Both the position numbers and the translations under genes were made by a program. DNA of 64,000 nucleotides. It comes from Durusdinium trenchii (lineage: Eukaryota; Sar; Dinophyceae; Suessiales; Symbiodiniaceae). Where the stretch lies: assembly GCA_963970005.1 (NCBI GenBank), contig CAXAMN010025628.1, positions 663,518 to 727,517 of the forward strand, written 5' to 3'. Shown one piece after another: positions 41,504 to 49,872 of this stretch (positions are counted from its first letter, which is position 1; each line of letters starts with the position of its first letter). Below the pieces are notes generated by a model, which did not search any database, had not been told where the DNA came from, and saw nothing but the letters and a program-made list of their open reading frames with translations.

Positions 41504-41614
41504 TCAAAGCTCCGCCAGGCGACATTCGATCTCTCGAGCAGTCCACTTGGCCGGAGGTGTCTCTCCGAGCTCGGTCATGGCCTTGATCAGGTCGGCCTTC
41601 TTCATGGTGGGCAT
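41504..41614 (-). CDS. SAP-like N-terminal module (element 2)
   Basis: A 36-codon frame starts at ATG 41614-41612 and reads MPTMKKADLIKAMTELGETP then PAKWTAREIECRLAEL before TGA. Two helices with a G-x-x-P-x-x-W turn resemble the SAP (DNA-binding) motif. The same frame continues past the stop into the ExoX-C-like module, so the stop probably interrupts one protein. TGA differs from the Arg codon CGA by one C-to-T change. Confidence 0.5.
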   Translation of the reverse strand: MPTMKKADLIKAMTELGETPPAKWTAREIECRLAEL

Positions 41615-41926
41615 TTTGAAATGCGCTGCACTCAAGTGAGCTCTGGGTAAGGTTGGAACCCTGGTCTTGAGCTGAGGTCACGGCAGTGTGTATGTTGTGG
41701 TTGTGTGGTTGGTGAGTGTTGTGACAGTCGGGTTTCGTTTGTTGCGACTCGGACCGATGAGAAAAACTATCACCGTAGTTACTGCAATGCACACACCTAT
41801 CCAAAACGACATGATGTTCATGAACGTGTGAGCTTCCCAAATCCCCAGTGTCCGCAGTGCTTCTCTGAACCTTCCTTTCACCGGCGGACGGCGGCTCAGG
41901 AAGGAGTTGTCCCTAGATGAGGTCCT

Positions 41927-42487
41927 TCAGGCTCGGTACGGGTGACCTGGCCTGGTATGAGTTCTTGTACCAACGGGAGAAGCTGGTGGCCTGAGCTTGA
42001 CTGCTCTAGCTGAATGATGCGTTCCTGGTTCAACCGACGAAAAAACAACAAGATCATTCTCAAAATCAATAACAGCTCCTAAGGAACGCAGGGTCTCTAC
42101 GGAAAACAAAATCGGGCCGGCTCCTTTGTCCAACGTGTGGATCTTCAACTGTCCATCACGGCCCTGGGCCTGAATCTTCATCCAGGCCGTGGAGAGGCAT
42201 TGATCTCGGGAAGAGTTCCCGAATCCGAACGTTGGCCGCTGTTGAAGGTTGAGCTGTGAGAGGCGGTTGTTGCCATGGGTCTTCTCATTCAATCGCATCA
42301 GAGCCTCAATGGCCACTACCGATCCCAAGGTGCGTGTAGCACCCCCGTCAATCACAGCTTTTCCTTGTTCCACAGCTTCTTGGGTGGTGATCTTGGCGTC
42401 ACCTTCCACAGCAGTTGCCGCCGTGAAGACGTGGTCGGTCAGGCAGATGAAAGGTGCCTCATCATCGGCTTGAGACTGCTGGGCCAT
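41927..42487 (-). CDS. Aspartic protease (element 2)
   Basis: A 186-codon frame with the motif AVIDGGATRTLGSVVAIEAL; the catalytic Asp codon is at 42348-42350. The usual D-S/T-G is D-G-G here, a variant I cannot confirm as active. GAGPILFSVETLRSLGAVID then FENDLVVF is the C-terminal strand pattern of copia proteases. The true frame appears to change at an A6 run (42040-42045), after which another frame reads NQERIIQLEQSSSGHQLL, a better fit to the family. Confidence 0.75.
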   Translation of the reverse strand: MAQQSQADDEAPFICLTDHVFTAATAVEGDAKITTQEAVEQGKAVIDGGATRTLGSVVAIEALMRLNEKTHGNNRLSQLNLQQRPTFGFGNSSRDQCLSTAWMKIQAQGRDGQLKIHTLDKGAGPILFSVETLRSLGAVIDFENDLVVFSSVEPGTHHSARAVKLRPPASPVGTRTHTRPGHPYRA

Positions 42488-43761
42488 GAAGCTCTTTCCT
42501 TTCTTGGGGCAGTCATCGGTCTTGTGAGCACCGCCACAGGCCAGGCATTTTGCGTGGCCTTGATGGGTGCTGGTCTCCTTTCTCCCAGGCGGGGTTCCCC
42601 CCGCAGTTGAGTCTTTGAAGCTTGGCCGTAGTATTGTCGGCTCAAGCGCACGAACTGTTGTCGTGCGCGGGCCTCACGCAAGGTCCGTCGACCCTTCTCC
42701 ATGAGTGCCATAGCTTCCTGGGCTTCATCCTCAGCTTCAGTAACCAAGGCCATACCCTCGGCATTGAGGCCTGAGCTGATCAGCATGCCCAGATCTGGGC
42801 TTTCGGAGTCCGCAGCAAAGGGGTCGTCGGGGCTGTCATCGGCCACCCACGCTGATGCTCTTCCTTGTTGGTCGCGACGACGAAGGTCCTCGTCAGTCCA
42901 CTGGTTCCTCAATTCCTGAGCAACCCTGTGAAGGCTGAAGTCGCCTTTCAGAGCGGCCAGGATCATGTTGCGTTCATTGGTCTCCAAGTTGGAATCCTGG
43001 AGGAGGAACCATCCTTGCACGAAGTCTGGTAGGAGGAGCACCCTTGTCTTGCTGGTCTCCTCGCTCCTGGTCGAGGAGTTTCGGTAATTGGACCATGAGG
43101 ATCCCCACCAGTCCCCAGACTGGTTGCCCCATGGTTGGCGCCATTGTCGCCATGTGGCCCATGCGTCCTCCTCCCACTGCCCGGCTTGTGACAGCTGTGG
43201 TGAGGTCCCTGAATCTCCGGCTGCATCTCCTCCTGTCGCTGGTTCAGCGAGGGAGGATTCTGTGTGAGGTGGCTCTTCAAGAGCATCTTGGTATTCCATT
43301 TCTTCTGCCACGCCCCAGGTCTTCTGGGTCGGAGGTACTGGTTGGCCACGATGATCATAGTGGGCTTGGGCACGTTGGAGGGTTTGCTCAGTTCTGGCAT
43401 AGAGCTCGGACTTCCGAGTGATGTAGTCGTTCACACTTTCATTCTTCTTCCTTCGGCTTTGCTTGAAGTACTGGTTCATGTAGGAGGACATCTCTGCCAG
43501 CTGAGGCAAACCTAATTGCCTTCGGAGATGAGCCAGGAGGGTTTGCACACCGCCATCGTGTGAGATCCAGCCAGGTCGCTTCGACATCACATAGCGGCGA
43601 GCTGTTCCAGAAAGTTCATTCAGAAGGCGAGGTCCACATAGGTACCTTTTGTGGTAGGGAATCGTCTGTTCCCAGTGTTCTGCAGCTTCACTGTACTCTT
43701 GGAAGGTGTGAGCTGCGCCATCCCATTGTGGTACTCCATCTTTGCTTCTTTCGATCGCCAT
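42439..43761 (-). CDS. gag: Gag polyprotein (element 2)
   Basis: A 440-codon frame whose ATG lies about 50 bp after the primer site. Residues 10-130 (YSEAAEHWEQTIPYHKRYLC, then GPRLLNELSGTARRYVMSKR and ESVNDYITRKSELYAR) match the copia Gag helical pattern. A Trp/Gln-rich low-complexity segment follows (about 190-235), then LQDSNLETNERNMILAALKG, common in dinoflagellate elements. The last 45 or so residues are out of frame beyond a C6 run (42597-42602). Another frame there encodes the zinc knuckle. Confidence 0.85.
   Translation of the reverse strand: MAIERSKDGVPQWDGAAHTFQEYSEAAEHWEQTIPYHKRYLCGPRLLNELSGTARRYVMSKRPGWISHDGGVQTLLAHLRRQLGLPQLAEMSSYMNQYFKQSRRKKNESVNDYITRKSELYARTEQTLQRAQAHYDHRGQPVPPTQKTWGVAEEMEYQDALEEPPHTESSLAEPATGGDAAGDSGTSPQLSQAGQWEEDAWATWRQWRQPWGNQSGDWWGSSWSNYRNSSTRSEETSKTRVLLLPDFVQGWFLLQDSNLETNERNMILAALKGDFSLHRVAQELRNQWTDEDLRRRDQQGRASAWVADDSPDDPFAADSESPDLGMLISSGLNAEGMALVTEAEDEAQEAMALMEKGRRTLREARARQQFVRLSRQYYGQASKTQLRGEPRLGERRPAPIKATQNAWPVAVLTRPMTAPRKERASWPSSLKPMMRHLSSA
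42509..42547 (-). CDS. Gag zinc knuckle (element 2)
   Basis: In the frame that follows the C6 run the minus strand reads CLACGGAHKTDDC, a C-x2-C-x3-H-x4-C knuckle. It is one residue shorter between the second Cys and His than the standard CCHC form. Such knuckles bind genomic RNA. The frame then runs into the protease ORF, so gag and protease are in one frame once the shift is passed. Confidence 0.7.
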
Positions 43762-43814
43762 TGCTTGCAGGGGCTAGGCACCTACAGCTATACAAAATCC
43801 TACAGCCCTTTTCA

Positions 43815-43828
43815 GGGCTCCGCTACCA
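43815..43828 (-). promoter_or_regulatory. Primer-binding site of element 2
   Basis: On the minus strand TGGTAGCGGAGCCC begins immediately after the 5' LTR, identical to element 1 over 14 nt. AAAAGGGCT follows and can pair with AGCCC of the site, making a small hairpin. Confidence 0.87.
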
Positions 43829-43992
43829 TGCAAGCGGTCGAAAGGCCTGCTCTGCTCAAATGAAAGAGAGATCTTCGATCTCGTGGTCTTCTAGATGGCT
43901 ATGCGATCTAACGGCCACGCTCTTGCCCTTTTGATCCTCTCAATCGACTAGCGTCGGAAGTACTGATGCGCAGTCGCAATGGAAACATTGCA
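43829..43992 (-). repeat. 5' LTR of element 2 (164 bp)
   Basis: Identical to 36197-36360. It should hold the promoter; no TATA box is evident inside. The outer flank is a (TA)n tract. Confidence 0.96.
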
Positions 43993-44355
43993 TTATATAT
44001 ATATATATATGTATATATGTCCAAAGCCATCAGCCCAAACCACAAAGGGAACCGCCATCAGGTGGTCTTCGCTCCTGGATTTGCGCTCCTACTTGGTGGC
44101 TCCTTCTTGGTTATGGAACTTATAAATTATTTATAACCTATCTGTAACATATTTGTAACCTACTTTTAAGTTAGACAAGTTTTGTAAGTTTTTAAGTTAA
44201 TTTATGCAACTTGTAGTATATTTACAAAACTAAGGCAAATTAGTATCTAGTATAAGTTGTTCTTGCAAAAACATTGAAAATAACTTACAAACAACTTAGA
44301 AAACTTAACTAGTTTGATGTCAAGAATCTATACTTTTTCAATATTGTATTAAGAG

Positions 44356-44838
44356 TTGAAGTTTCATTGTTTTTTCTATGTAGCTGCTTTCCTTGATTGT
44401 TTTCTATTTAGCTGCTTTTCTAGAGCGCTGGCTACACAAAGGCACAACTACACAGAGGCACGTGTACTTACACATGGGTGGCGGCCCAATGGGCAGCTAA
44501 ACTACCCCATGACTTTATATTTGGTAAAATTCATTTCCAGTAGGTGCCTATATCCCATAAACAAAACATTCTATGAACTTCTTTGCGACCATCACGCAAC
44601 TACAAAACTTTGCAATGGTAATTTTCCACTTTGGCTTCACTTGGAAAGGTGTCCTGGGAACCCTTTTGATCAAAAAAAACGGGTCTCCAGGACACCTTCT
44701 AAATCGTCAGAAAAATCCGAGTGGATAGTGAAACCAAGCGGAAAATTGCCACTTTGCAATGTTTGTGATATGGTTCCACTCGATGAGCCGCCATCCTGGC
44801 AAAAGGCTAAAATCAAAACTTTGTGTATTAATGGTTGA
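44356..44838 (+). CDS. Hypothetical Cys/His-rich ORF in the TIR element
   Basis: A 160-codon frame that starts with a hydrophobic stretch (FHCFFYVAAFLDCFLFSCFS) and later has Cys/His clusters (LLCDHHATTKLC, LPLCNVCDMVPLDEPPSW). It crosses an internal hairpin at 44646-44698 and one of the GAGCCGCC repeats near its end. It shows no match to transposase motifs. It may encode an element-specific protein or be chance. Confidence 0.3.
   Translation: MKFHCFFYVAAFLDCFLFSCFSRALATQRHNYTEARVLTHGWRPNGQLNYPMTLYLVKFISSRCLYPINKTFYELLCDHHATTKLCNGNFPLWLHLERCPGNPFDQKKRVSRTPSKSSEKSEWIVKPSGKLPLCNVCDMVPLDEPPSWQKAKIKTLCING
44646..44698. repeat. 53-nt hairpin
   Basis: Arms AAGGTGTCCTGG (44646-44657) and its exact complement (44687-44698) enclose a second inner pairing (ACCC...GGGT) around a T4/A8 core. 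Confidence 0.85.
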
Positions 44839-44985
44839 TTGCGTTCATCACGATAGCTTCAACATTGTCTCGTTTCTTGAAGGGCAGCTCAATAAGCCGC
44901 CATCGTAGCAAAAAAGGTAACGTGCAAATATACAAAACAAATGCATCAATTGTTCATTGCATTTATCACTATATAGCTTCAAAAA
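44779..44985 (+). repeat. Tandem duplication, about 105 bp
   Basis: TGAGCCGCCATC... at 44782 and TAAGCCGCCATCGTAGCAAAA at 44890 begin two diverged copies. Both continue through similar words such as CAAAAC, a TTCATTGCATT-like stretch and ATAGCTTCAA. Confidence 0.65.
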
Positions 44986-44988
44986 AAC

Positions 44989-45244
44989 TATGTATAAATT
45001 ATGTATAAATAATGTATAAATAGTGTATAAATAATGTATAAATTGAAAAAAAAGTAAATTTATACGTGTATAAATCGAAAAAAATCAATTTATACGTGTA
45101 TAAATTGAAAAAAAAAACTCAATTTATACGTGTATAAATTGAAAAAATCACAATTTATACGTGTATAAATTGAAAAAATACAATTTATACGTGCATAAAA
45201 AATGTATAAATTATGTATAAATTATTTTTAAATCATGTATAAAT
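44989..45244. repeat. TGTATAAAT array with a repeated 20-bp palindrome
   Basis: Several TATGTATAAAT units flank five copies of AATTTATACGTGTATAAATT, near-perfect palindromes spaced roughly 30 bp and joined by A-rich spacers. Each copy could form a 9-bp stem. Confidence 0.85.
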
Positions 45245-45248
45245 CAGT

Positions 45249-45521
45249 GTGCAATTCTTGCAAAAAATCACAAACAACCAAAATGACTTGTCACATTTCT
45301 CCAAGGTTTGGTATAGTTTCGATTGTCAAAGTATTTGTGGGCAGCAATTTTCAGCTCAGGTCGCGCATTTTGAAATTTGTGTGCCTCCATCTCGGTCGGT
45401 GATGACCGAACAGCAGAAGCGCGATGAAGAGAACATGGTCACAGACCTCGCATACGAGCTGGCACTGGAGGAGAAGCGGCCGCCCACAGGGTTCGCGATC
45501 CTGGCAGATGCTGCTTTATAA
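45249..45521 (+). CDS. ORF covering the GC-rich island of the TIR element
   Basis: A 90-codon frame. The second half (VMTEQQKRDEENMVTDLAYE then LALEEKRPPTGFAILADAAL) is soluble-looking and encoded by GC-richer DNA than its surroundings, whereas the first half is not protein-like. The CTTGGCCGGGCAAAGTCCT words just downstream are repeated two to three times. It may be a captured host fragment. Confidence 0.3.
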   Translation: MQFLQKITNNQNDLSHFSKVWYSFDCQSICGQQFSAQVAHFEICVPPSRSVMTEQQKRDEENMVTDLAYELALEEKRPPTGFAILADAAL

Positions 45522-45681
45522 CGACCTTGGCCGGGCGAAGTCCTTGGCCGGGGCAGCAGATGCTGCACATTTCCTTGGCCGGGCAAAGTCCTACATGGTG
45601 GTTGCAGCTGGACGCAGAGAAGCTGCTTTGCCTTCACTGAAACAATGTGTTTTAATGCGGTTTGAAACGCTTATCTGGCTC

Positions 45682-45847
45682 GGCGGCTCAATGAGCCGCC
45701 AACGTACTTGTCATGTGTGGGGTACTTTAGCTCTGAGATGCTCTATAGTCTATAGCTTTGTATAGGCGGCTCAATGAGCCGCCACCATGTTTGCTTGTCA
45801 TGTGTGGGGTACTATATAGCTCTGAAACACCAAACGTAAACCAGTTA
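45682..45847 (+). repeat. 83-bp tandem duplication headed by a 19-bp palindrome
   Basis: GGCGGCTCAATGAGCCGCC occurs at 45682-45700 and 45765-45783. Each is followed by CTTGTCATGTGTGGGGTACT and TAGCTCTGA. The palindrome has 9-bp arms around one base. Confidence 0.9.
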
Positions 45848-46070
45848 TAAGCAACTACCCAAAATTTGTGCTAACAAAAAAACTAACATTTTGAAAGTTA
45901 CTTTTACTTAGAAAACTTGTAAGTTACTTACAAATAACTTAGACAATTTAGTAAAGCAATTTCAAAATGCTCAGATTGTAAGTTTTGTAAGTTAACTTAC
46001 AAGTTTTCTATGTGGTGTAACTGCTGTAACTTATTTATAAGTTCCATAACCAAGAAGGAGCCACCAAGTA

Positions 46071-46926
46071 CAAAGAAGAGGGAACATTCATCTAGTTCAG
46101 TAGGTAGTAGAAGCCTCCAGCAATAGACGAGTTTCCATCATTAGGATTATTTAGGGAATGGATCCGAAGGTATCTATAGTCGGGGGGGGTCATTCCCTTA
46201 TTATCCTAGTCGGGGGTGGTGGCACATTCTCCGCCAGGAGCTGGTTTTTCTGAACCGTTCAGCACCTCAGACCCTCCTCAACCTCTTTGTGGATGCCCGC
46301 TGTGTCCAGCAAACGGATTGTAATATGTGGCTCGGACGGCAGCGTGGCTGGACATCTATCTCTTGATGTGCAGGCCTCATTATAGAAGTTAACGTTAAAG
46401 CTTATGTTTAAATATAAGTAAAATTGATGAAGCCCTTCATTGATATCAACTGCAACATTTAGGCGGGAGCTCGAGCTTGAGCAAGAGCAATTACTTGAAA
46501 GGCTAACATGCATGAATTGGCCAACATGCAGAAACATTGATGGGGAGGTGTTGTCCTCTACAACTCAAAACTCCAGGTTGGTTTTTGCATCTTCATTTCC
46601 CAGGTAAAGCTTTGCAGCTGGGTTCATGTTGTTCAATGTTTTTGAGATGAACGGTTTGCCAGAGGATGGTTGGACAAGATCTGGTATATGCACATTTTGC
46701 GGTCTCAGGTGCTTTGGAACAACTCACTTCAACTTCAACCAAGAATGTGGCATCCCCACAAGGTGACGGTTTGGGTGAACCAGCGGTTTTTTGTTCATCA
46801 ACCAGGGTTTTCACGCCATGAGCGGTCATGAGCGGCTTCAAATGCGAAGCGGACTGGACATCGGTTGGACTGGACGGTTCACCAACCGATGTCACACGTG
46901 AAACAACCGATGTTTGCTGCTCATTG
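46071..46926. other. Gene-poor stretch right of the TIR element
   Basis: A short duplication (AGTCGGGGG with TCATTCCCTTATTATCCT) lies near 46176-46215. Open frames on both strands lack motifs. Confidence 0.45.
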
Positions 46927-47104
46927 AGGTGGCACTACTGGCACAAGCTTCGCGAGAAATACCAAGAGACCGCTCGAAATTTCCGGCGAAATCGCCGGAA
47001 GGATGTGGATAACAAGCGCATCATCTCCTTCATCCTGAGTTCCATGTACTTTCCTTTCATCTACACATGGGTCCAGTCTTTTGACCGAGTTGCTTTGATG
47101 GAAA
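46927..47104 (+). CDS. Candidate exon, possible membrane protein
   Basis: The frame reads RWHYWHKLREKYQETARNFR, a basic helix, then IISFILSSMYFPFIYTWVQS, a candidate membrane segment. It ends near AAA|GTGAGTACC (GT at 47105). The left edge is not certain. I do not recognise the family. The phase does not fit directly with the exon at 47378, so another exon would have to lie between them if they are linked. Confidence 0.35.
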
Positions 47105-47377
47105 GTGAGTACCCTGGAGCTGTTTGAGTCATTATTTCTGACTAGTTTCTTCCGCAAAACCCAAGGAAGTGAACACAGAAGCCTCCGAAATGGCTCTTCT
47201 CATCGCTTGTAGACCGTAGTGTGAAGCTTGCCAGTTGAACGGTTGTTTTGGTGCATAACGCAGCCAGTAAGTGGTAGTCCCCAGATGTTGACATGTTAAG
47301 AGCATGACCATAGAACTTCAAGAGTGACTCCTTCACGTCCGTCTTCACGTCCATTGGGACCTAGGTACTTTTTCCAG

Positions 47378-47545
47378 GACACCAGCCGCTTGTGGCAGCT
47401 GCTGCAGATTCCGCGTTCGGAGAGTAGCGAGGACTATCGGCGTCCTGAGAACCGGGCCTTGACTTATGATGCAACGTCACAGCTCTCAGATGGCATTCAG
47501 AAGCGCTTGAAGCAAGTCTTTCATCGGATCCCTGGCGAAAGATGA
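47378..47545 (+). CDS. Candidate terminal exon
   Basis: An acceptor (TACTTTTTCCAG ending 47377) precedes a frame that reads DTSRLWQLLQIPRSESSEDY, later SQLSDGIQKRLKQVFHRIPG, and stops at 47543-47545. Composition is protein-like. No domain recognised. Confidence 0.35.
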   Translation, partial: DTSRLWQLLQIPRSESSEDYRRPENRALTYDATSQLSDGIQKRLKQVFHRIPGER

Positions 47546-47752
47546 GAGTGAGCGAAGGTGTTTGTTCTGCTGTTTCTTCCAGAGGTTTTTGTTTGTTGGG
47601 ACGCAAAATATAACACCTTCACGGGCCCACAGGTGGAATTGCAAGTGGTTGGGAAGGAGCGGTGGAGTCAATAGTATATAATATATATATATATATTATA
47701 TTGTTCAATGACGGGGCATCCGGTTTTCAGATGTCGTTGCGATGGGACCAGG

Positions 47753-48089
47753 TCAGGTTTCAAACCCCACGTGCTGTATTCTGTCCCAATCCTCGGGGGT
47801 ATCAACAAAGGGCCGAGTTGCAGCTTTTTTGGTGTTTGCCTCACTCGCAAGCCTGAAGCCGCCAGCATGGGGCCCAAGAGCCGGTGCGTCGCCCGAAAAC
47901 TCGTTGGTGGGAGGTGGTTGCAACACTGCCAGGCCGAACACTTTGCTGCGCAAATACCTCAGCAAGTTGGAAACGCGGGGATTCTCCGTGTTCCCCAGCG
48001 TGGGGAGCAATTCTTGGTGGGCAGCGGGGGACCCCCTGCTAAGACCCCACAAAGCGCGCAAAGTGACGGTCGCTTGAGAGGCGACCTGC
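47753..48089 (-). CDS. Candidate exon on the minus strand
   Basis: Part of a 128-codon minus frame (47753-48139). It reads ATVTLRALWGLSRGSPAAHQ, then VSNLLRYLRSKVFGLAVLQP and FVDTPEDWDRIQHVG, with normal globular composition. TTTGTTCAGCAG|GTCGC gives an acceptor-like site near 48089. Overlapping plus frames are less convincing. No family recognised. Confidence 0.35.
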
Positions 48090-48639
48090 ATGCGACCTGC
48101 TGAACAAAGCTGAACAAAATATTTTTGTTCCTCGGTCAATGGTGACGAGGAGCGTTGCTTTAATTAGACTCAACTCAGAGGGGTTGAGCCAAGTGACATC
48201 ATAGATGGTGTCAACTTGCGTAGCCTTAGGACCTAGGCATTGTCAAGCCTCTTCCAAGCTGGAAGAGAAAAGTCCAAGCTGAGAGTTGTTACGCCGGCGT
48301 TGTTGCTTTGTTTGTCCATTTTTCATGTCCAGCCTTCCAGCGCACTGCTTTGCTCTATTTCATGTGATGCACCCACTCACCACAAGAAGGAACATGAAGC
48401 AACGCACTAGTTTGGTTTGGACCCTATTCTCAGCTTCGGGCCCGTTTTGGGCACCGTCGCCAGTTTGGGCCGTGCGTTGAACGCCTCGCAAACAACTGGA
48501 GCCAACTGACAGGCTGCTGTGATTCTCGGCTCCAAAGGAGCAATTCGAGTGCCTAGACCAAGATTATTTTGCAGAAGTGGTGTGGAATTGATGCCCACAA
48601 TTGACAATGCGTAGGTGTTAGACTAGTGACTACCACATA

Positions 48640-49038
48640 ATGCTCAAAACGGCCGTCGCCCGGCCAAAGCGGCTTTCAATTCTCCGTAGACGACCCTCCG
48701 TAGACGGCCGAAGCGGCTCTCACCCACCGATTCCATGCCGGGTTTCACCGATCGGAGTCCCACTCCTAATGGAGTGCGTATGGAACCGACGAGACATGGA
48801 GGCACTCGTCGACGCGCCCGATTCGAAAAAAGGACGGCGATGCGCTGCGGCCCTCGAAGGTCGTCCGGGTGCGAGGGTGGTCGTCCGACTGAGGTGTGCG
48901 TCCGGGTTCCTGGGCGATGCACGGTGCACAGCCCTCTCAGAAGGCATTTGGACCCAAGCACCTTCTCAGGATGCAGTTGGAGACGAACATTCACACCCAT
49001 CACTGGCAGGCAACAGGCAATCTACAGGAAAGACGTGA
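48640..49038 (+). CDS. Weak hypothetical ORF in a CpG-rich patch
   Basis: A 132-codon frame in a CpG-rich patch that is open in several frames on both strands, so coding strand is unclear. The plus frame is Arg/Ala-rich and lacks motifs. Probably partly coding DNA of unknown frame. Confidence 0.2.
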   Translation: MLKTAVARPKRLSILRRRPSVDGRSGSHPPIPCRVSPIGVPLLMECVWNRRDMEALVDAPDSKKGRRCAAALEGRPGARVVVRLRCASGFLGDARCTALSEGIWTQAPSQDAVGDEHSHPSLAGNRQSTGKT

Positions 49039-49314
49039 TCGTGTTTTCATTTATAGCTGGACCTTTGGTGAGTCATCCTCGTCTCATGTCCTAATCCTGA
49101 TTGCAAGTATAAGGTCAAGCGCAAAATCCATCCATGTCTCTTTGTCCCTAATTTCTGGTCAAACCGAAGACCACTTTGAGAGCATGCTGAAATCTTCCTC
49201 CCCTTCCGGACGATCCCAACCTCTTTATGACTTCAACAGGAATCACTCCTCCAACCATTTGCAACCTAACCGACCCTTCTTGGAGTTCTCCTGCAATGCC
49301 GCCAGCACTTCGCC

Positions 49315-49605
49315 ATGGCAGCCTGCCTCCCAAATTTGTGCAAATTCCTGGCAGTGTTGGGCCTGCAGATTCCGATCGCTACGGCTCTTCTGGCCGCAGC
49401 AGAGCAGCCACAAGAGGCAGGCTCCAAGGCTGTGAACCCACCAGCAGCGGATTTGACTGCAACTGTGGACTCCGAGTCCAAGGGGCTAGGAGCTAGAACG
49501 AGAAGTCCAAGCTCTCCAATGACATGCAACGCGAGGAAAGCACGTCTTCCAGATGCCCGGCCAACCTGGCCGGGGGTGCATGGTGGATGGGCGCTAGAGA
49601 CCATT
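49315..49605 (+). CDS. Anchor-and-stem fragment related to the 34-kb gene
   Basis: The frame (open 49315-49872) starts MAACLPNLCKFLAVLGLQIP then IATALLAAAEQ, a signal-anchor-like segment. It continues EAGSKAVNPPAADLTATVDS, matching the PPAADSTASVDS stem repeat at 34.1-34.4 kb. After about 49605 it runs into the minisatellite. It looks like the start of a paralogue or a duplicated fragment of the sulfotransferase-like gene. No catalytic motif follows. Confidence 0.4.
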
Positions 49606-49626
49606 GCTATGGATATGCAGTTGTTA

Positions 49627-49712
49627 ACTATAGTGGCGCCTTGTTGCTATAGTAATGCCCTTGTTACTAGTAGCGATGCACTTGTTACTAGTAGCTTCTT
49701 GTTACTAGTTAT
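49627..49712 (-). repeat. Minisatellite patch, CTAGTAACAAGG orientation
   Basis: Units such as CTTGTTACTAGTAGCGATGC are the reverse complement of the GCATCGCTACTAGGAACAAG family at 12.8 and 18.5 kb. Confidence 0.8.
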
Positions 49713-49872
49713 GGATATGCAGTTGCTACTTCAAATCCCTGGTGTTTTCTTGCATGGTCTCTGTAATGTCCCGAGGTCACGACTGAACCCCAATTGGAAG
49801 TTAGCTGCTAGTTTTGGGTGGTACATGATGTACATGCCAGTGCTGACACCTGAGTTGCTAGCGTTTGTATAA

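Larger units (their letters stand above)
36197..43992 (-). mobile_element. Ty1/copia LTR retrotransposon, element 2
   Basis: Full-length 7.8-kb minus-strand element. The two 164-bp LTRs are identical at every base, which indicates a recent insertion. Order from 43992 downward: LTR, primer site, gag with zinc knuckle, protease, SAP-like/ExoX-C-like module, methyltransferase-like domain, integrase, reverse transcriptase, RNase H, polypurine tract, LTR. The flanks TAATA (36192-36196) and TTATA (43993-43997) form an imperfect duplication inside (TA)-rich DNA. All enzyme domains are recognisable, but the frame shifts repeatedly. It lies convergent with element 1. Confidence 0.95.
44090..46070. mobile_element. 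AT-rich element with 38-bp terminal inverted repeats
   Basis: 44090-44127 and 46033-46070 are perfect inverted complements over 38 bp (outer end TACTTGGTGGCTCC). Both ends could be TA|CTTGG...CCAAG|TA, that is a duplicated TA. Sub-terminal DNA on both sides is full of AACTTA/TAAGTT words. The interior is visibly AT-rich against the window average, except for a GC-rich island (about 45360-45640). It holds two tandem duplications with GGCGGCTCA palindromes and a TATAAAT array. No transposase is recognised, so it may be a non-autonomous DNA transposon. Confidence 0.8.

Noticed and set aside
40845-41840. Full 331-codon minus frame as one protein
   Set aside because: The N-terminal two thirds are shadow sequence, since the SAP-like and ExoX-C-like frame lies opposite it. 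Only the C-terminal part was kept.
43560-43934. Plus-strand ORFs across gag and LTR of element 2
   Set aside because: Shadows of the minus-strand gag frame and LTR; no independent motif.
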